Assembly (NCBI RefSeq): GCF_000826085.1
Contig: NZ_CCYM01000003.1
Coordinates: 1,439,816 to 1,503,815, forward strand
DNA length: 64,000 nt
Reading direction: 5' to 3'
Source: Nigerium massiliense
Lineage (GTDB): Bacteria; Actinomycetota; Actinomycetes; Propionibacteriales; Propionibacteriaceae
The notes under the pieces were generated by a model. The model was not told where the DNA came from and searched no databases. It saw only the letters and a program-made list of their open reading frames with translations. Of the stretch, positions 45,929 through 54,375 are shown one piece after another. Position 1 is the first letter of the stretch, and the number at the start of each line of letters is the position of its first letter. Made by a program: the position numbers and the translations under genes.

Positions 45929-47314
45929 TCAGACGTGGACGGCCTGATCGCGCTTGGCTTCGGACGCCTCGTCGTCCGCGAGGCCGACGTCGGAGAGGCC
46001 AGGCTCGGATTCCGGCTGATCCTCGGTGGCTTTCTGGCGGTCCCGTCCGGACCAGCCCAGCAGCTGCGACCAGGTCGGCAGTTGCGTGCCGGGAAGCGTC
46101 ATGATCGCGGCGACCAGCACCCAGGCCGTCATCGCGATGCGCGTGAGGTTCGCCGGGTGGTCGGCCAGGGACAGGATCAAGAACCCCGTCATGCCGGCGC
46201 CGAGCGCGCCGCTGTAGAGCGACCCTCGGCGTCCGGCGTCGATGAGCTTCAGCAGCAGGACCACCGTCAGCGCCACGACCGCCAACCCGCCGAGCCAGCC
46301 GGCCTCCACGAACCAGTTCAACCACAGGTTGTGCGCGTGCTGGTAGTCGCGGCCGTCGACCACCTGGGCGGTGATCGCCGGGCCGGCGTTGCCCAGCCCG
46401 ATACCGAACGGATGCCGCCCGGCGATGGACAGTGCAGCCCCCCACAGGTCGACTCGGACGCCCGGTCCTCTCGTCGAGGCGATCGCCTCGGGCAGCGCCA
46501 ACGCACCGACGAGAAGCACCGCCCCGGTGGCGATCAGGCGGTTGCGGGTGGGCCTGCTGGCGAGGAAGAACACCAGCGCCCCCGCGGCGAACGCGACGAA
46601 CGCACCCCGCGACCAGGTGAGCACCAGCGCCAGCGTCGTCATGGCGGCGACGGTCAGCGAGGCGAGCCGCAGGAGCCGGTCCTGCACCTTGACCGCGGCC
46701 ACCCAGGCGAGCGGAAGCACCAGCACCAGGAACGCGGCCAGCAGGTTCGGGTTGAAGAAGCTGCCCGCGACGCGGATCATCGCGCCGGGCCGCTCGCAGC
46801 CGTCCGCCATGCTCGCGCCGGGCGCGCGGCAGAACCCGGTCGACTGCTCAGCGGCCCACTGCCGCACCCCGGCGAGCCCAGCGACGGCGGCGCCCACGAA
46901 CGCCGACCACAGCACCAGCCGCCGGTTGTCGGCGTTGCGGCGCAGGAGGCAAACCGTGAGCAGGAACATCCCCACGCCGGTGAGGAACCAACGGAACTGC
47001 GCCATCGCCGCCTCGGAGCCCCGCGACGCCCACGCCGACAGCGCGATCAGGGCGATGAGGGGGACGTCCAGCCAGGTCGACCAGTCCGTGACGCGACCGC
47101 CCGCGAGAAGCAGGGCGGCGAGGCCGATGATCAGCACGAGCCGGCTCGGGGTGATCAGCCAGAACAGCGTGCCGTCGGGCAGGACGTCGGCGGACGCCTC
47201 GAAGAACAGCACGACGAAGCAGACGACGGCGACGGAGGTCAGGATCTGCGATCGCTGAGACCACCACCGCGACGGGGCGGCGGCGATCGATGACCGGGAG
47301 GGAAGGACGGACAT
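45929..47314 (-). CDS. O-antigen ligase family membrane protein
   Basis: 461 residues with about eleven helices and a large outer loop after helix seven. The Wzy_C/WaaL-type motif HPFGIGLGN (about 325-333) with a following YQHAHNLWLNW supports the O-antigen ligase/polymerase family. In Gram-positives such proteins polymerise or attach surface polysaccharide or glycosylate proteins. The C-terminal 50 residues are soluble and acidic. The gene is convergent with the PQQ lipoprotein gene. Confidence 0.87.
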   Translation of the reverse strand: MSVLPSRSSIAAAPSRWWSQRSQILTSVAVVCFVVLFFEASADVLPDGTLFWLITPSRLVLIIGLAALLLAGGRVTDWSTWLDVPLIALIALSAWASRGSEAAMAQFRWFLTGVGMFLLTVCLLRRNADNRRLVLWSAFVGAAVAGLAGVRQWAAEQSTGFCRAPGASMADGCERPGAMIRVAGSFFNPNLLAAFLVLVLPLAWVAAVKVQDRLLRLASLTVAAMTTLALVLTWSRGAFVAFAAGALVFFLASRPTRNRLIATGAVLLVGALALPEAIASTRGPGVRVDLWGAALSIAGRHPFGIGLGNAGPAITAQVVDGRDYQHAHNLWLNWFVEAGWLGGLAVVALTVVLLLKLIDAGRRGSLYSGALGAGMTGFLILSLADHPANLTRIAMTAWVLVAAIMTLPGTQLPTWSQLLGWSGRDRQKATEDQPESEPGLSDVGLADDEASEAKRDQAVHV

Positions 47315-47471
47315 ACCCCATGCATCTCATACGCCGGCAACATCGCCTCCACGCGAGGGTGAACAGGGCGCGCAGCCGGGGTGAAGATCCTCCCCGGGAC
47401 TCGGGTTCGGGACGCCGCAACCGGACCCGTCGGCCGACGTGCGCCGCGACAGGTCCGGTCGGCGCGCGGGA

Positions 47472-47741
47472 TCAGACGGCGGGGCCCTCGTCCTCGGCGG
47501 CCTTCTTGGCCTGGGTGTCGTCGATCATGTCCTTCGCGGCGTCGGCGACGCCCCGGGCCTTGGCCTGCAGGTCCTCGCCCGCGTCCTTCACCTTCTCGCC
47601 CAGGTCGCGCGCGCCGGCCTCGGTGCGGTCAGCGGTGCCTTCGGCCTGCAGGTCGCGATCGCCGGTCTTGTCGCCGATGAACTCCTTCGCGCGGCCGGCG
47701 GCGTCCTGTGCCTTGTTCTGCAGCTTCTCGTCGAATCCCAT
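47472..47741 (-). CDS. CsbD-like stress protein
   Basis: 89 residues, Ala/Asp/Lys/Glu-rich and helical. MGFDEKLQNKAQDAAGRAKEFIGDKTGDRDLQAEG matches the CsbD N-terminal pattern, followed by a similar helix. CsbD proteins are abundant under general stress, function unknown. GAGAGGAG precedes the ATG. Confidence 0.82.
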   Translation of the reverse strand: MGFDEKLQNKAQDAAGRAKEFIGDKTGDRDLQAEGTADRTEAGARDLGEKVKDAGEDLQAKARGVADAAKDMIDDTQAKKAAEDEGPAV

Positions 47742-47856
47742 GGGGACTCCTCTCGGTCCCGGCTCTGTGCGGGACGCGTCGGGTGAAGCCTCAGGCTAGT
47801 GCCCGACGCCGCGCGGGTCACGCGTCCCGAGGCCCTGCCGGATCCCGCACGCGCGC

Positions 47857-49782
47857 TCAGCTGCGCCAGGTGTGCCACAGCCGCGCGTACTCGCCGTCGG
47901 CGACGAGCAACTCTGTGTGCGAGCCGATCTCGGCGATGCGTCCGTCGATGACCACGGCGATGCGGTCGGCGTCGTGGGCGGTGTGCAGCCGGTGCGCGAT
48001 GGCGACGACGGTGCGGTCGGTGAGCAGGGCGTCCATGGAGCCCTCGAGGTGCCGGGCGGTGCGCGGGTCGATCAGGGAGGTCGCCTCGTCCAGCACCAGC
48101 GTGTGCGGGTCGGCGACCATCAGCCGCGCCAGCGCGATCTGCTGCGCCTGCGCGGGCGTCAGCTCGGTGCGTCCGCGGCCCAGCATCGTGTCGAGCCCGG
48201 ACGGCAACCGATCGACCCAGTCGAGCGCGCCCACCGCGTCCAGAGCCTCGCGCACCGCGGCGGCGTCGGCGTCCTGTTCGCGCGCCAGGACCACGTTGTC
48301 GCGGACGGTGCCGACGAACACGTGGTGTTCCTGCGTGACGAGGCACACCTCGGTGCGCAGCACGTCGAGCGGGAGATCCATGACGTCGGCGCCGCCGACG
48401 GTCACCTCGCCCGTGCGCGGCCGGTTGATGCCGGCCAGGAGGCGTCCGAGCGTCGACTTCCCCGAGCCGGACGGCCCCACCACCGCCAGCCGCTCCCCCG
48501 GCCGCAGCGCGAGGTCGACGCCGTGCAGCACGTCGTGCCCCTCGCGGTAGGCGAAGCGCAGGTCGCGGCCCACGAGCTGGGTGCCGGCGGGCATCGCCCC
48601 GCCGGGCTCGCGGTCGTCAGGCACCTCGGCGATGCCCAGCAGGCGGGTGGTGGCGGCCAGCGTCACCTGGAGCTGGTCGAACACCGCGATCAGCCGGTCC
48701 ATGGGGCCGACGAGCTGCTGCAGGTAGATGGACGCGGTGGTGATCTGGCCGATCGTCACCCACCCCTGGGAGTACCCCCAGGTGCCGAGCAGGACGACGC
48801 CCACCTGCGGCGCCTGGTAGGCGATGTCGAGGAACGAGAACAGGATGTTGCGCAGGCTCAGCGTGTACCGCTCCGCCTGGGCGGACACGGCGATGTCGTC
48901 GGCGAGCTGCTGGCGGCGCCGCTCGCCGAGCCCGAGGGCCTCGACGGTGCGGGCACCCTCGAACGTCTCGGTCAAGGTCGAGTTGATCGTGGAGTAACTT
49001 CCCGACTCGGTGATGTAGCCGGGGCCGGCGTCGCGGAGGTAGCCGCGCACGGCGAAGGTCAGCACTGCGATCGACAGCAGGATGGGAAGCGCCAGGAACC
49101 ACGAGTTCCAGAACAGCGCCACCAGCGTCAGCACCACCAGGACGCCGGACGTCAGCAGGTGCGGCATCGCCCACCGCACGCCCACGCTCATCTTGTTGAC
49201 GTCGGACGTGATGCGGGTGAGCAGATCGCCCGAGCTCGCGGACTCGACGCGGCTGAGCGGGAGCCGCAGCACGGTGTCGACGACCTCCTCCCGGGCGTGG
49301 GCGAGCATGTCGTAGCCGAACAGCGCCGCGCTGCGCCGGGCGCAGAAGGTCAACGCCGCCTGCGCGACGACCAGGACGGCCACCCCGAGCAGGATCCTGT
49401 CGACCGCGTCGAGGGTCGCCCGGCCGGTGGTGGCGTCGTCCACGAGGTCACCGAGCAGCCGCGGGACGACGAGCCCGGCGATCGCAGCCAGCGCGTTGAA
49501 CACCAGCACGCCGGCGAAGAGGCCCGGGCGCCGTCGCATCAGCCGACCGACGAAGCGAAGCGCCGGTCGGGTGTGCGCGACGGGCAGACCGCGCTCGGGG
49601 TTGCGGGACTCCCGGAAGAACGTGCGGGCGCGCTCGCCGCGCAGCCGGTGCCGCTCGCGCCAGGCGTCCAGGCGCTCGCGCGGACCGGCGGAACGGTCGA
49701 TCGACTCCAGCTCGCGGGGCAGGCGCGCCGGCGCCGCGCCCTCGCGCCAGGTGTCGCGCGAGGACGCGAGAAACTCATTCAT
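47857..49782 (-). CDS. ABC exporter half with good Walker motifs and degenerate signature
   Basis: 641 residues: six-helix exporter domain (about 85-380) and nucleotide-binding domain. Walker A is VVGPSGSGKST, Walker B is TLVLDEATS, and the switch His is in VVAIAHRL. The signature position reads ELTPAQAQQIALARL, so LSGGQ is lost. Heterodimeric exporters often have one consensus and one degenerate ATP site. It overlaps the partner gene by eight bases and follows it in the operon, so the two surely form one transporter. Substrate unknown. Confidence 0.92.
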   Translation of the reverse strand: MNEFLASSRDTWREGAAPARLPRELESIDRSAGPRERLDAWRERHRLRGERARTFFRESRNPERGLPVAHTRPALRFVGRLMRRRPGLFAGVLVFNALAAIAGLVVPRLLGDLVDDATTGRATLDAVDRILLGVAVLVVAQAALTFCARRSAALFGYDMLAHAREEVVDTVLRLPLSRVESASSGDLLTRITSDVNKMSVGVRWAMPHLLTSGVLVVLTLVALFWNSWFLALPILLSIAVLTFAVRGYLRDAGPGYITESGSYSTINSTLTETFEGARTVEALGLGERRRQQLADDIAVSAQAERYTLSLRNILFSFLDIAYQAPQVGVVLLGTWGYSQGWVTIGQITTASIYLQQLVGPMDRLIAVFDQLQVTLAATTRLLGIAEVPDDREPGGAMPAGTQLVGRDLRFAYREGHDVLHGVDLALRPGERLAVVGPSGSGKSTLGRLLAGINRPRTGEVTVGGADVMDLPLDVLRTEVCLVTQEHHVFVGTVRDNVVLAREQDADAAAVREALDAVGALDWVDRLPSGLDTMLGRGRTELTPAQAQQIALARLMVADPHTLVLDEATSLIDPRTARHLEGSMDALLTDRTVVAIAHRLHTAHDADRIAVVIDGRIAEIGSHTELLVADGEYARLWHTWRS

Positions 49783-51664
49783 CCTCGTCCTCCATCCCGC
49801 GCGCCACGACCCGACGGTAGGCGGGGAGCGCGAGCAGGTCGTCGTGACGGCCCCGGGCGACCTCGCGGCCGTCCACGACGAGGCTCACGACGTCGGCGCG
49901 ATGCAGCAGCAGCGGGGACGCCGTCGTCACCACCGTGGTGCGCCCACGGCGGTGCGCGACGAGGCGCTCCGCGATGCGGGCCTCGGTGTGGGCGTCGACG
50001 GCGGAGGTCGGCTCGACCAGCACCAGCACGGGCGGATCGAGCAGCAGCGCCCGCGCGAGCACCACCCGCTGCCGTTGGCCGCCGGACAGGCCGCGTCCCT
50101 TCTCGTCGATGCGACCTTGCCAGCCGCCGGGGAGCGCCTCGAAGACGTCCTCGGCGCAGGCGGTGGTCAGCGCACTCTCGGCGTCCGCGCGGCTGTGGGC
50201 ACCCCACGGGTCGACGGCCTCCTGCAGCGTGCCGGCGAACAGCATCGATTGGGTGTCGGAGACCACCACCCGGCGCCGCAGTTCGCCGAGCGCGAGGGCG
50301 CCGTAGTCGATGCCGTCCGCGGTGACGCCCCACGGCCGTGCGGCGCGTTCGGCGTCCGCCCGGGCGACCTCGGCGCGGCGGGCCTGCCTCGCGGCCCGCG
50401 CGTCGCGCAGCACGCGGCCGCGGCGGTAGAAGGGCACGCTGGCGGCGAGCTCGTCCTCATCGGGAGCCTCCTCGGCGCCCGCCGACGGCGCCAGACCCGG
50501 CAGGTAGCGGCCGAGTCGGTCGGCCAGCGCCGCCGTGGAGTCGGGATCGGCGCTGACGACGGCGGTGAACAGCCCCGGTTCGACGACGACCCCGGACGCC
50601 TCGTCCACCAGTCGCGGCGCGGGCCCGACGGCGCCCTCAGCGGGCAGCCAGGGCTCGTCGGCGTCCAGGTACGCGGTGGTCTTCTGCGCCGCGACCTGCC
50701 CGGCGATCCACTTCTGCGCGAACTCGAACATCGTCTGCAGCGGCCACACCAGGTAGATGGCGTAGCCGACGAAGCTGATCAGCGCGCCGACGGTCAGCCG
50801 ACCCGCGGCCATCTCGTGGGTGCCGAGGTAGACGATGCCGACCAGCAACAGCCCCGAGAGCAGCACGCTGACGGTGTCGACGACGCCCTGCCAGGTGCCG
50901 ACGCGCACGCCGAGCCCGCGGACGCGCTGCGACTGGCGCCGATAGTTCTCGCCGAAGGTGTGCTCACCGCCGATGCCGCGCAGGATGCGCAGGCCGGCGA
51001 CGATGTCGGTCGCCCGTGAGGTGAGTTCGGAGTTCTGGGTGCGTTCGTCGCGCTGGGCGCGGCTGAGGGGGCGCAGCACGGGCGCACCGGCGGCGACGAT
51101 CAGCGGGGAGGCCACGAGCACGACGATTCCCAGCATCGGCGACGTGGTGAGCATGATCGCGCAGATGACCGCGAACGTGACCACCGAGCTGACGGCGCGG
51201 GCGAACACCTCCAGCGTGGCGCCGAAGGCGTCGGCGTCGGAGGAGGCGATGCTCAGCACCTCGCCGGTCGGGACGCGTCGCGACAGCACGTGGCCGAGCC
51301 GCCCCGCTTTGCGCTCCGCGCGCTGCTGCGTGCCGTATCCCGCGATCAGCCACGATCGGACGATCAGCGTGTGGCTCAGAATGCCCGCCCCGGCGGCCAC
51401 GACGATGACGAGCAGCAGAAGGCCGGCCCAGCCGAGCGTGGCCAGCATGTCGTTGCGCAGGACGCCCGCGTCGATCGCCCGCCCCACCAGCAGCGGGCTC
51501 AGCGCGCCCGGGAGCTGCCAGATCGACTGCAGCAGCACCATGGCGAGCACGACGTCGCCCTGGACGCGCATCATCCAGAGCAGGAACCGGTTCGGGCTCC
51601 TGGTGTCGGGGGCGTCGCGCGCTCCGGGGGCAAAGGTGTCGACCTGGGGCGGGAAATCATGCAT
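49775..51664 (-). CDS. ABC exporter half with lost Walker A/B and intact signature
   Basis: 629 residues: exporter membrane domain in the first 330, then a nucleotide-binding domain in which the Walker A position reads VSADPDSTAAL (no GKS/T), Walker B reads VLVLVEPTS (Asp replaced by Val), and the switch His region reads VVTTASPLLL. The signature LSGGQRQRVVLARAL is perfect. With its partner it can form only one hydrolytic site: Walker A/B of the partner plus LSGGQ of this protein. A long Arg/Ala-rich insert sits between the Walker A and Q-loop positions. First gene of the two-gene operon. Confidence 0.9.
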   Translation of the reverse strand: MHDFPPQVDTFAPGARDAPDTRSPNRFLLWMMRVQGDVVLAMVLLQSIWQLPGALSPLLVGRAIDAGVLRNDMLATLGWAGLLLLVIVVAAGAGILSHTLIVRSWLIAGYGTQQRAERKAGRLGHVLSRRVPTGEVLSIASSDADAFGATLEVFARAVSSVVTFAVICAIMLTTSPMLGIVVLVASPLIVAAGAPVLRPLSRAQRDERTQNSELTSRATDIVAGLRILRGIGGEHTFGENYRRQSQRVRGLGVRVGTWQGVVDTVSVLLSGLLLVGIVYLGTHEMAAGRLTVGALISFVGYAIYLVWPLQTMFEFAQKWIAGQVAAQKTTAYLDADEPWLPAEGAVGPAPRLVDEASGVVVEPGLFTAVVSADPDSTAALADRLGRYLPGLAPSAGAEEAPDEDELAASVPFYRRGRVLRDARAARQARRAEVARADAERAARPWGVTADGIDYGALALGELRRRVVVSDTQSMLFAGTLQEAVDPWGAHSRADAESALTTACAEDVFEALPGGWQGRIDEKGRGLSGGQRQRVVLARALLLDPPVLVLVEPTSAVDAHTEARIAERLVAHRRGRTTVVTTASPLLLHRADVVSLVVDGREVARGRHDDLLALPAYRRVVARGMEDEDE

Positions 51665-51714
51665 AGCCGCCCAAAGCTACGGGCACCCCGCCGCCTGGTC
51701 AACTCCGCCGGAAG

Positions 51715-53328
51715 CTACCGCCTGCGCGCGGCCCCGAAGAGTCCCCGGGTGATCTCGCGCGCGGCGGTGCGGGCCATCTGGCGGACCATCGTGTTGCTCG
51801 TGATCTGGTCGAAGAGCGACTTCGGCTGCCGGCCGGCCGGACGCGCCTCCTCGCGTTCCTGCGCCTGACGGGCCCGCTCGTCGGCGGCCGCCTGCCGCGC
51901 CGCCTCCTTGTCGGCCTGGGCCTGCTGCTTGGCGGCCTCGGACGCCTCGGCCTCCCGCTGCGCTGCTTCCGCGCCGGCCTGCATCTTCGCCGTCAACTGT
52001 TCGTAGGCCGACTCGCGGTCGACCGGCTGGCCGTACTTCGCGGTGCCGGCGGAGGCGGCGATCTGCGCGGTCATCGCCGCGGCGTCCATGGGACTCATCA
52101 GCGACGTCGGCGCGAGCATCCGCGTCCAGGCGACCGGGGTGGGCGCTCCGTCGGGGTTGAGCACCGTCACGATCGCCTCGCCGATGCCGAGCGTGGTCAG
52201 CACCTGGGCGAGGTCGTAGTCGGAGGACGGGTACGTGGCCACCGTCTGCTTCAGCGCCTTCGCGTCGTTGGGCGTGTGCGCGCGCAACTGGTGCTGGACG
52301 CGCGAGCCGAGCTGCGCCAGCACGTCCTCGGGGACGTCCTTCGGCGTCTGGGTGACGAAGAAGACGCCGACGCCCTTGGAGCGGATCAGCCGGACGGTCT
52401 GCTCGATCGAGTCGTTGAACGCCTTGGACGCCCCGTCGAACAGCAGGTGCGCCTCGTCGAAGAAGAACACCAGCTTCGGGCGGTCGAGATCGCCGGCCTC
52501 GGGGAGGTCGTGGTAGAGGTCGGCCAGCAGCCACATCAGGAACGTCGAGAACAGCTGTGGCCGGTCTTGCAGGTTCGGCAACTCCAGCATCGAGACGACG
52601 CCCTGTCCGTTGGCGTCGGTCTTCAGCAGATCGGACGTCTCGAACTCCGGCTCGCCGAAGAACGCGTCGGCGCCCTGGGCCTGCAGTTGGGCGAGCTCGC
52701 GCAGGATGACGCCCGCGGTCGCCTTCGACAGGCCGCCGATGTCGGCGAGCACCCCCTTGCCCTCGGCCGAGGTCAGATACTTCAACAACTCGGTGAGGTC
52801 TTTCAGGTCGAGCAGCAGCAACCCGGCGGTGTCGGCGTAGTGGAAGACCAGCGACAGCGAGGACTCCTGGGTCTCGTTGAGGCCGAGCACCTTCGACAGC
52901 AGGAGCGGTCCGAACGAGGTGACCGTGGCGCGCAGCGGGATCCCCGTGCCGGCGCCGCCGAGCGCGTAGAACTCCGTGGGGCAGCCGGCCGGCGTCCACT
53001 TCTGGCCGATCTTCTCGGTGCGCTCGGTGAGCTTGTCGGAGGGCTGGCCCGGCACCGCGATGCCCGACAGGTCGCCCTTGATGTCGGCCGCGAACACCGG
53101 GACGCCCGCCCGCGAGATCTGCTCGGCCATCAGCTGCAGCGTCTTCGTCTTGCCCGTGCCGGTCGCGCCGGCGACGAGGCCGTGCCGGTTGAGCATCGAG
53201 AGCGTGACCCCGATGGGCACGTCGGGGCGCGGTTCGCCGTCGGCCACCAGGACACCGAGCTGCACGGCGTCGCTGTCGAACGTGTACCCCTGGCGGATGG
53301 CCTCGACGGCCTCCTCGTTCTGCGTCAT
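51715..53328 (-). CDS. HerA-like ATPase (DUF853 family)
   Basis: 537 residues. Walker A is GATGTGKTKTLQ (about 51-62), a Walker B-like segment is LVFFFDEAHLLFDG, and VFFVTQTPKDVPEDVLAQLGSRV follows. This is the DUF853/YjgR branch of HerA-FtsK-type ATPases. The C-terminus has a Gln/Ala/Glu coiled coil (about 430-500) and a basic end. The role is unknown; relatives are linked to DNA processing. ATG 53328 is chosen over an upstream in-frame ATG because MTQNEEAVEAIRQGY is the family N-terminus. Confidence 0.88.
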   Translation of the reverse strand: MTQNEEAVEAIRQGYTFDSDAVQLGVLVADGEPRPDVPIGVTLSMLNRHGLVAGATGTGKTKTLQLMAEQISRAGVPVFAADIKGDLSGIAVPGQPSDKLTERTEKIGQKWTPAGCPTEFYALGGAGTGIPLRATVTSFGPLLLSKVLGLNETQESSLSLVFHYADTAGLLLLDLKDLTELLKYLTSAEGKGVLADIGGLSKATAGVILRELAQLQAQGADAFFGEPEFETSDLLKTDANGQGVVSMLELPNLQDRPQLFSTFLMWLLADLYHDLPEAGDLDRPKLVFFFDEAHLLFDGASKAFNDSIEQTVRLIRSKGVGVFFVTQTPKDVPEDVLAQLGSRVQHQLRAHTPNDAKALKQTVATYPSSDYDLAQVLTTLGIGEAIVTVLNPDGAPTPVAWTRMLAPTSLMSPMDAAAMTAQIAASAGTAKYGQPVDRESAYEQLTAKMQAGAEAAQREAEASEAAKQQAQADKEAARQAAADERARQAQEREEARPAGRQPKSLFDQITSNTMVRQMARTAAREITRGLFGAARRR

Positions 53329-53455
53329 GCCCCTACAGTGGCACACCCTCCGGACGGTTTTCGCGCGCCCGGTCCGTGGCGCGACCGGGCGGCCCGCCGC
53401 GCGCCCCTGGACCGCGATCACGACGTTTCGGCGGCGCCCTGTTTACACTGTGCGG

Positions 53456-53764
53456 GTGATCTTCAAGCGTGTGGGCGAGGGACGACCGTATCCGGAGCAT
53501 GGCTACGTGCAGAAGCAGTGGGCGGCGATCGCCCCGCAGCAGGTGCAGCTCGACCAACTCGTCACCACCAAGCGCACGCTCGACCTCGACGCCCTCCTCG
53601 AAGAGGACTCCACGTTCTTCGGCGACCTGTTCGCGCACGTCGTCTCGTGGCGCGGGGACCTCTACCTCGAGGACGGCCTGCACCGCGCCCTGCGCGCCGC
53701 GCTGCAGCAGCGCCAGACGGTCCACGCCCGCGTCCTCGAGCTCCCCGATGAGCAGCAGAGCTGA
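53456..53764 (+). CDS. Small conserved actinobacterial protein with a DGLHR (ParB-like) motif
   Basis: 102 residues from a GTG at 53456 (VIFKRVGEGRPYPEHG). Conserved parts are QVQLDQLVTTKRTLDL, DSTFFGDLFAHVVSW and LYLEDGLHRALRAALQQRQTVHARVLEL. Databases often label homologues as VapB-type antitoxins, but no toxin gene is adjacent. The DGLHR stretch within a beta-helix-beta pattern recalls the ParB/sulfiredoxin nucleotide-binding fold. It is followed by a LytR_C gene after 41 bases, a pairing common in actinobacteria. Divergent from the HerA-like gene. Confidence 0.78.
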   Translation: MIFKRVGEGRPYPEHGYVQKQWAAIAPQQVQLDQLVTTKRTLDLDALLEEDSTFFGDLFAHVVSWRGDLYLEDGLHRALRAALQQRQTVHARVLELPDEQQS

Positions 53765-53805
53765 CCGGGCACGACGATGAAGCGGGCGAGGGAAGGCGGG
53801 GCCGC

Positions 53806-54333
53806 ATGAGCGCACGCAAGGTCTGGGTGGCGGTGAAGACGCCGCTGACCATGCTGCTGCTTCTCGCCTTCGTCGTGTTCGCCGCGATGTGGGGGTGGAA
53901 GGCCGCCAACACCCCGACCCCGCCGCGTCCACCGGAGCCGTGCGTCGTCCAGAGCATCGGGCCGCGCTTCAAGCCCGACCACGCCGTCCTGCGGGTCTAC
54001 AACAGCACCCAGCAGAACGGCCTGGCCAAGCGGGTGGCGACGATCCTGCGCGCGGACGGCTTCCGCGTGATCCGTATCGCCAACACCCAGCCGGTGACCC
54101 AGGGCGTCCAGATCGTCGGCGTCGCCGCGAACTCCCCCGAGGTCGTCCTCGTCCGCTCGTACTTCCCGGGCGCGAAGTTCACCGCCGACCCGAACAAGGC
54201 CGACCACACCGTCGACATCACCGTCGGCAACGGCTTCAAGAGCGTCGCGCCCGATCCCCTGACGTCCGTCCCCGTGAAGGGCGGCAAGGCCTGCATCCCG
54301 CGTATCCAGGCCGGCCAAGAAGCCGAGGCGTAA
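53806..54333 (+). CDS. LytR C-terminal domain (LytR_C) membrane protein
   Basis: 175 residues: short basic start, one membrane helix at about 12-32, Pro-rich linker and a LytR_C domain with VLRVYNSTQQNGLAKRVATILRADGFRV and HTVDITVGNGF. The domain normally ends LCP wall-ligase proteins, but here stands alone on a membrane anchor. Likely an envelope protein. It is in an operon with the preceding DGLHR protein. Confidence 0.87.
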   Translation: MSARKVWVAVKTPLTMLLLLAFVVFAAMWGWKAANTPTPPRPPEPCVVQSIGPRFKPDHAVLRVYNSTQQNGLAKRVATILRADGFRVIRIANTQPVTQGVQIVGVAANSPEVVLVRSYFPGAKFTADPNKADHTVDITVGNGFKSVAPDPLTSVPVKGGKACIPRIQAGQEAEA

Positions 54334-54375
54334 GAGGACGCTCGCTGCCCGGCGGCCGGGACAGTCGCCCGACGG

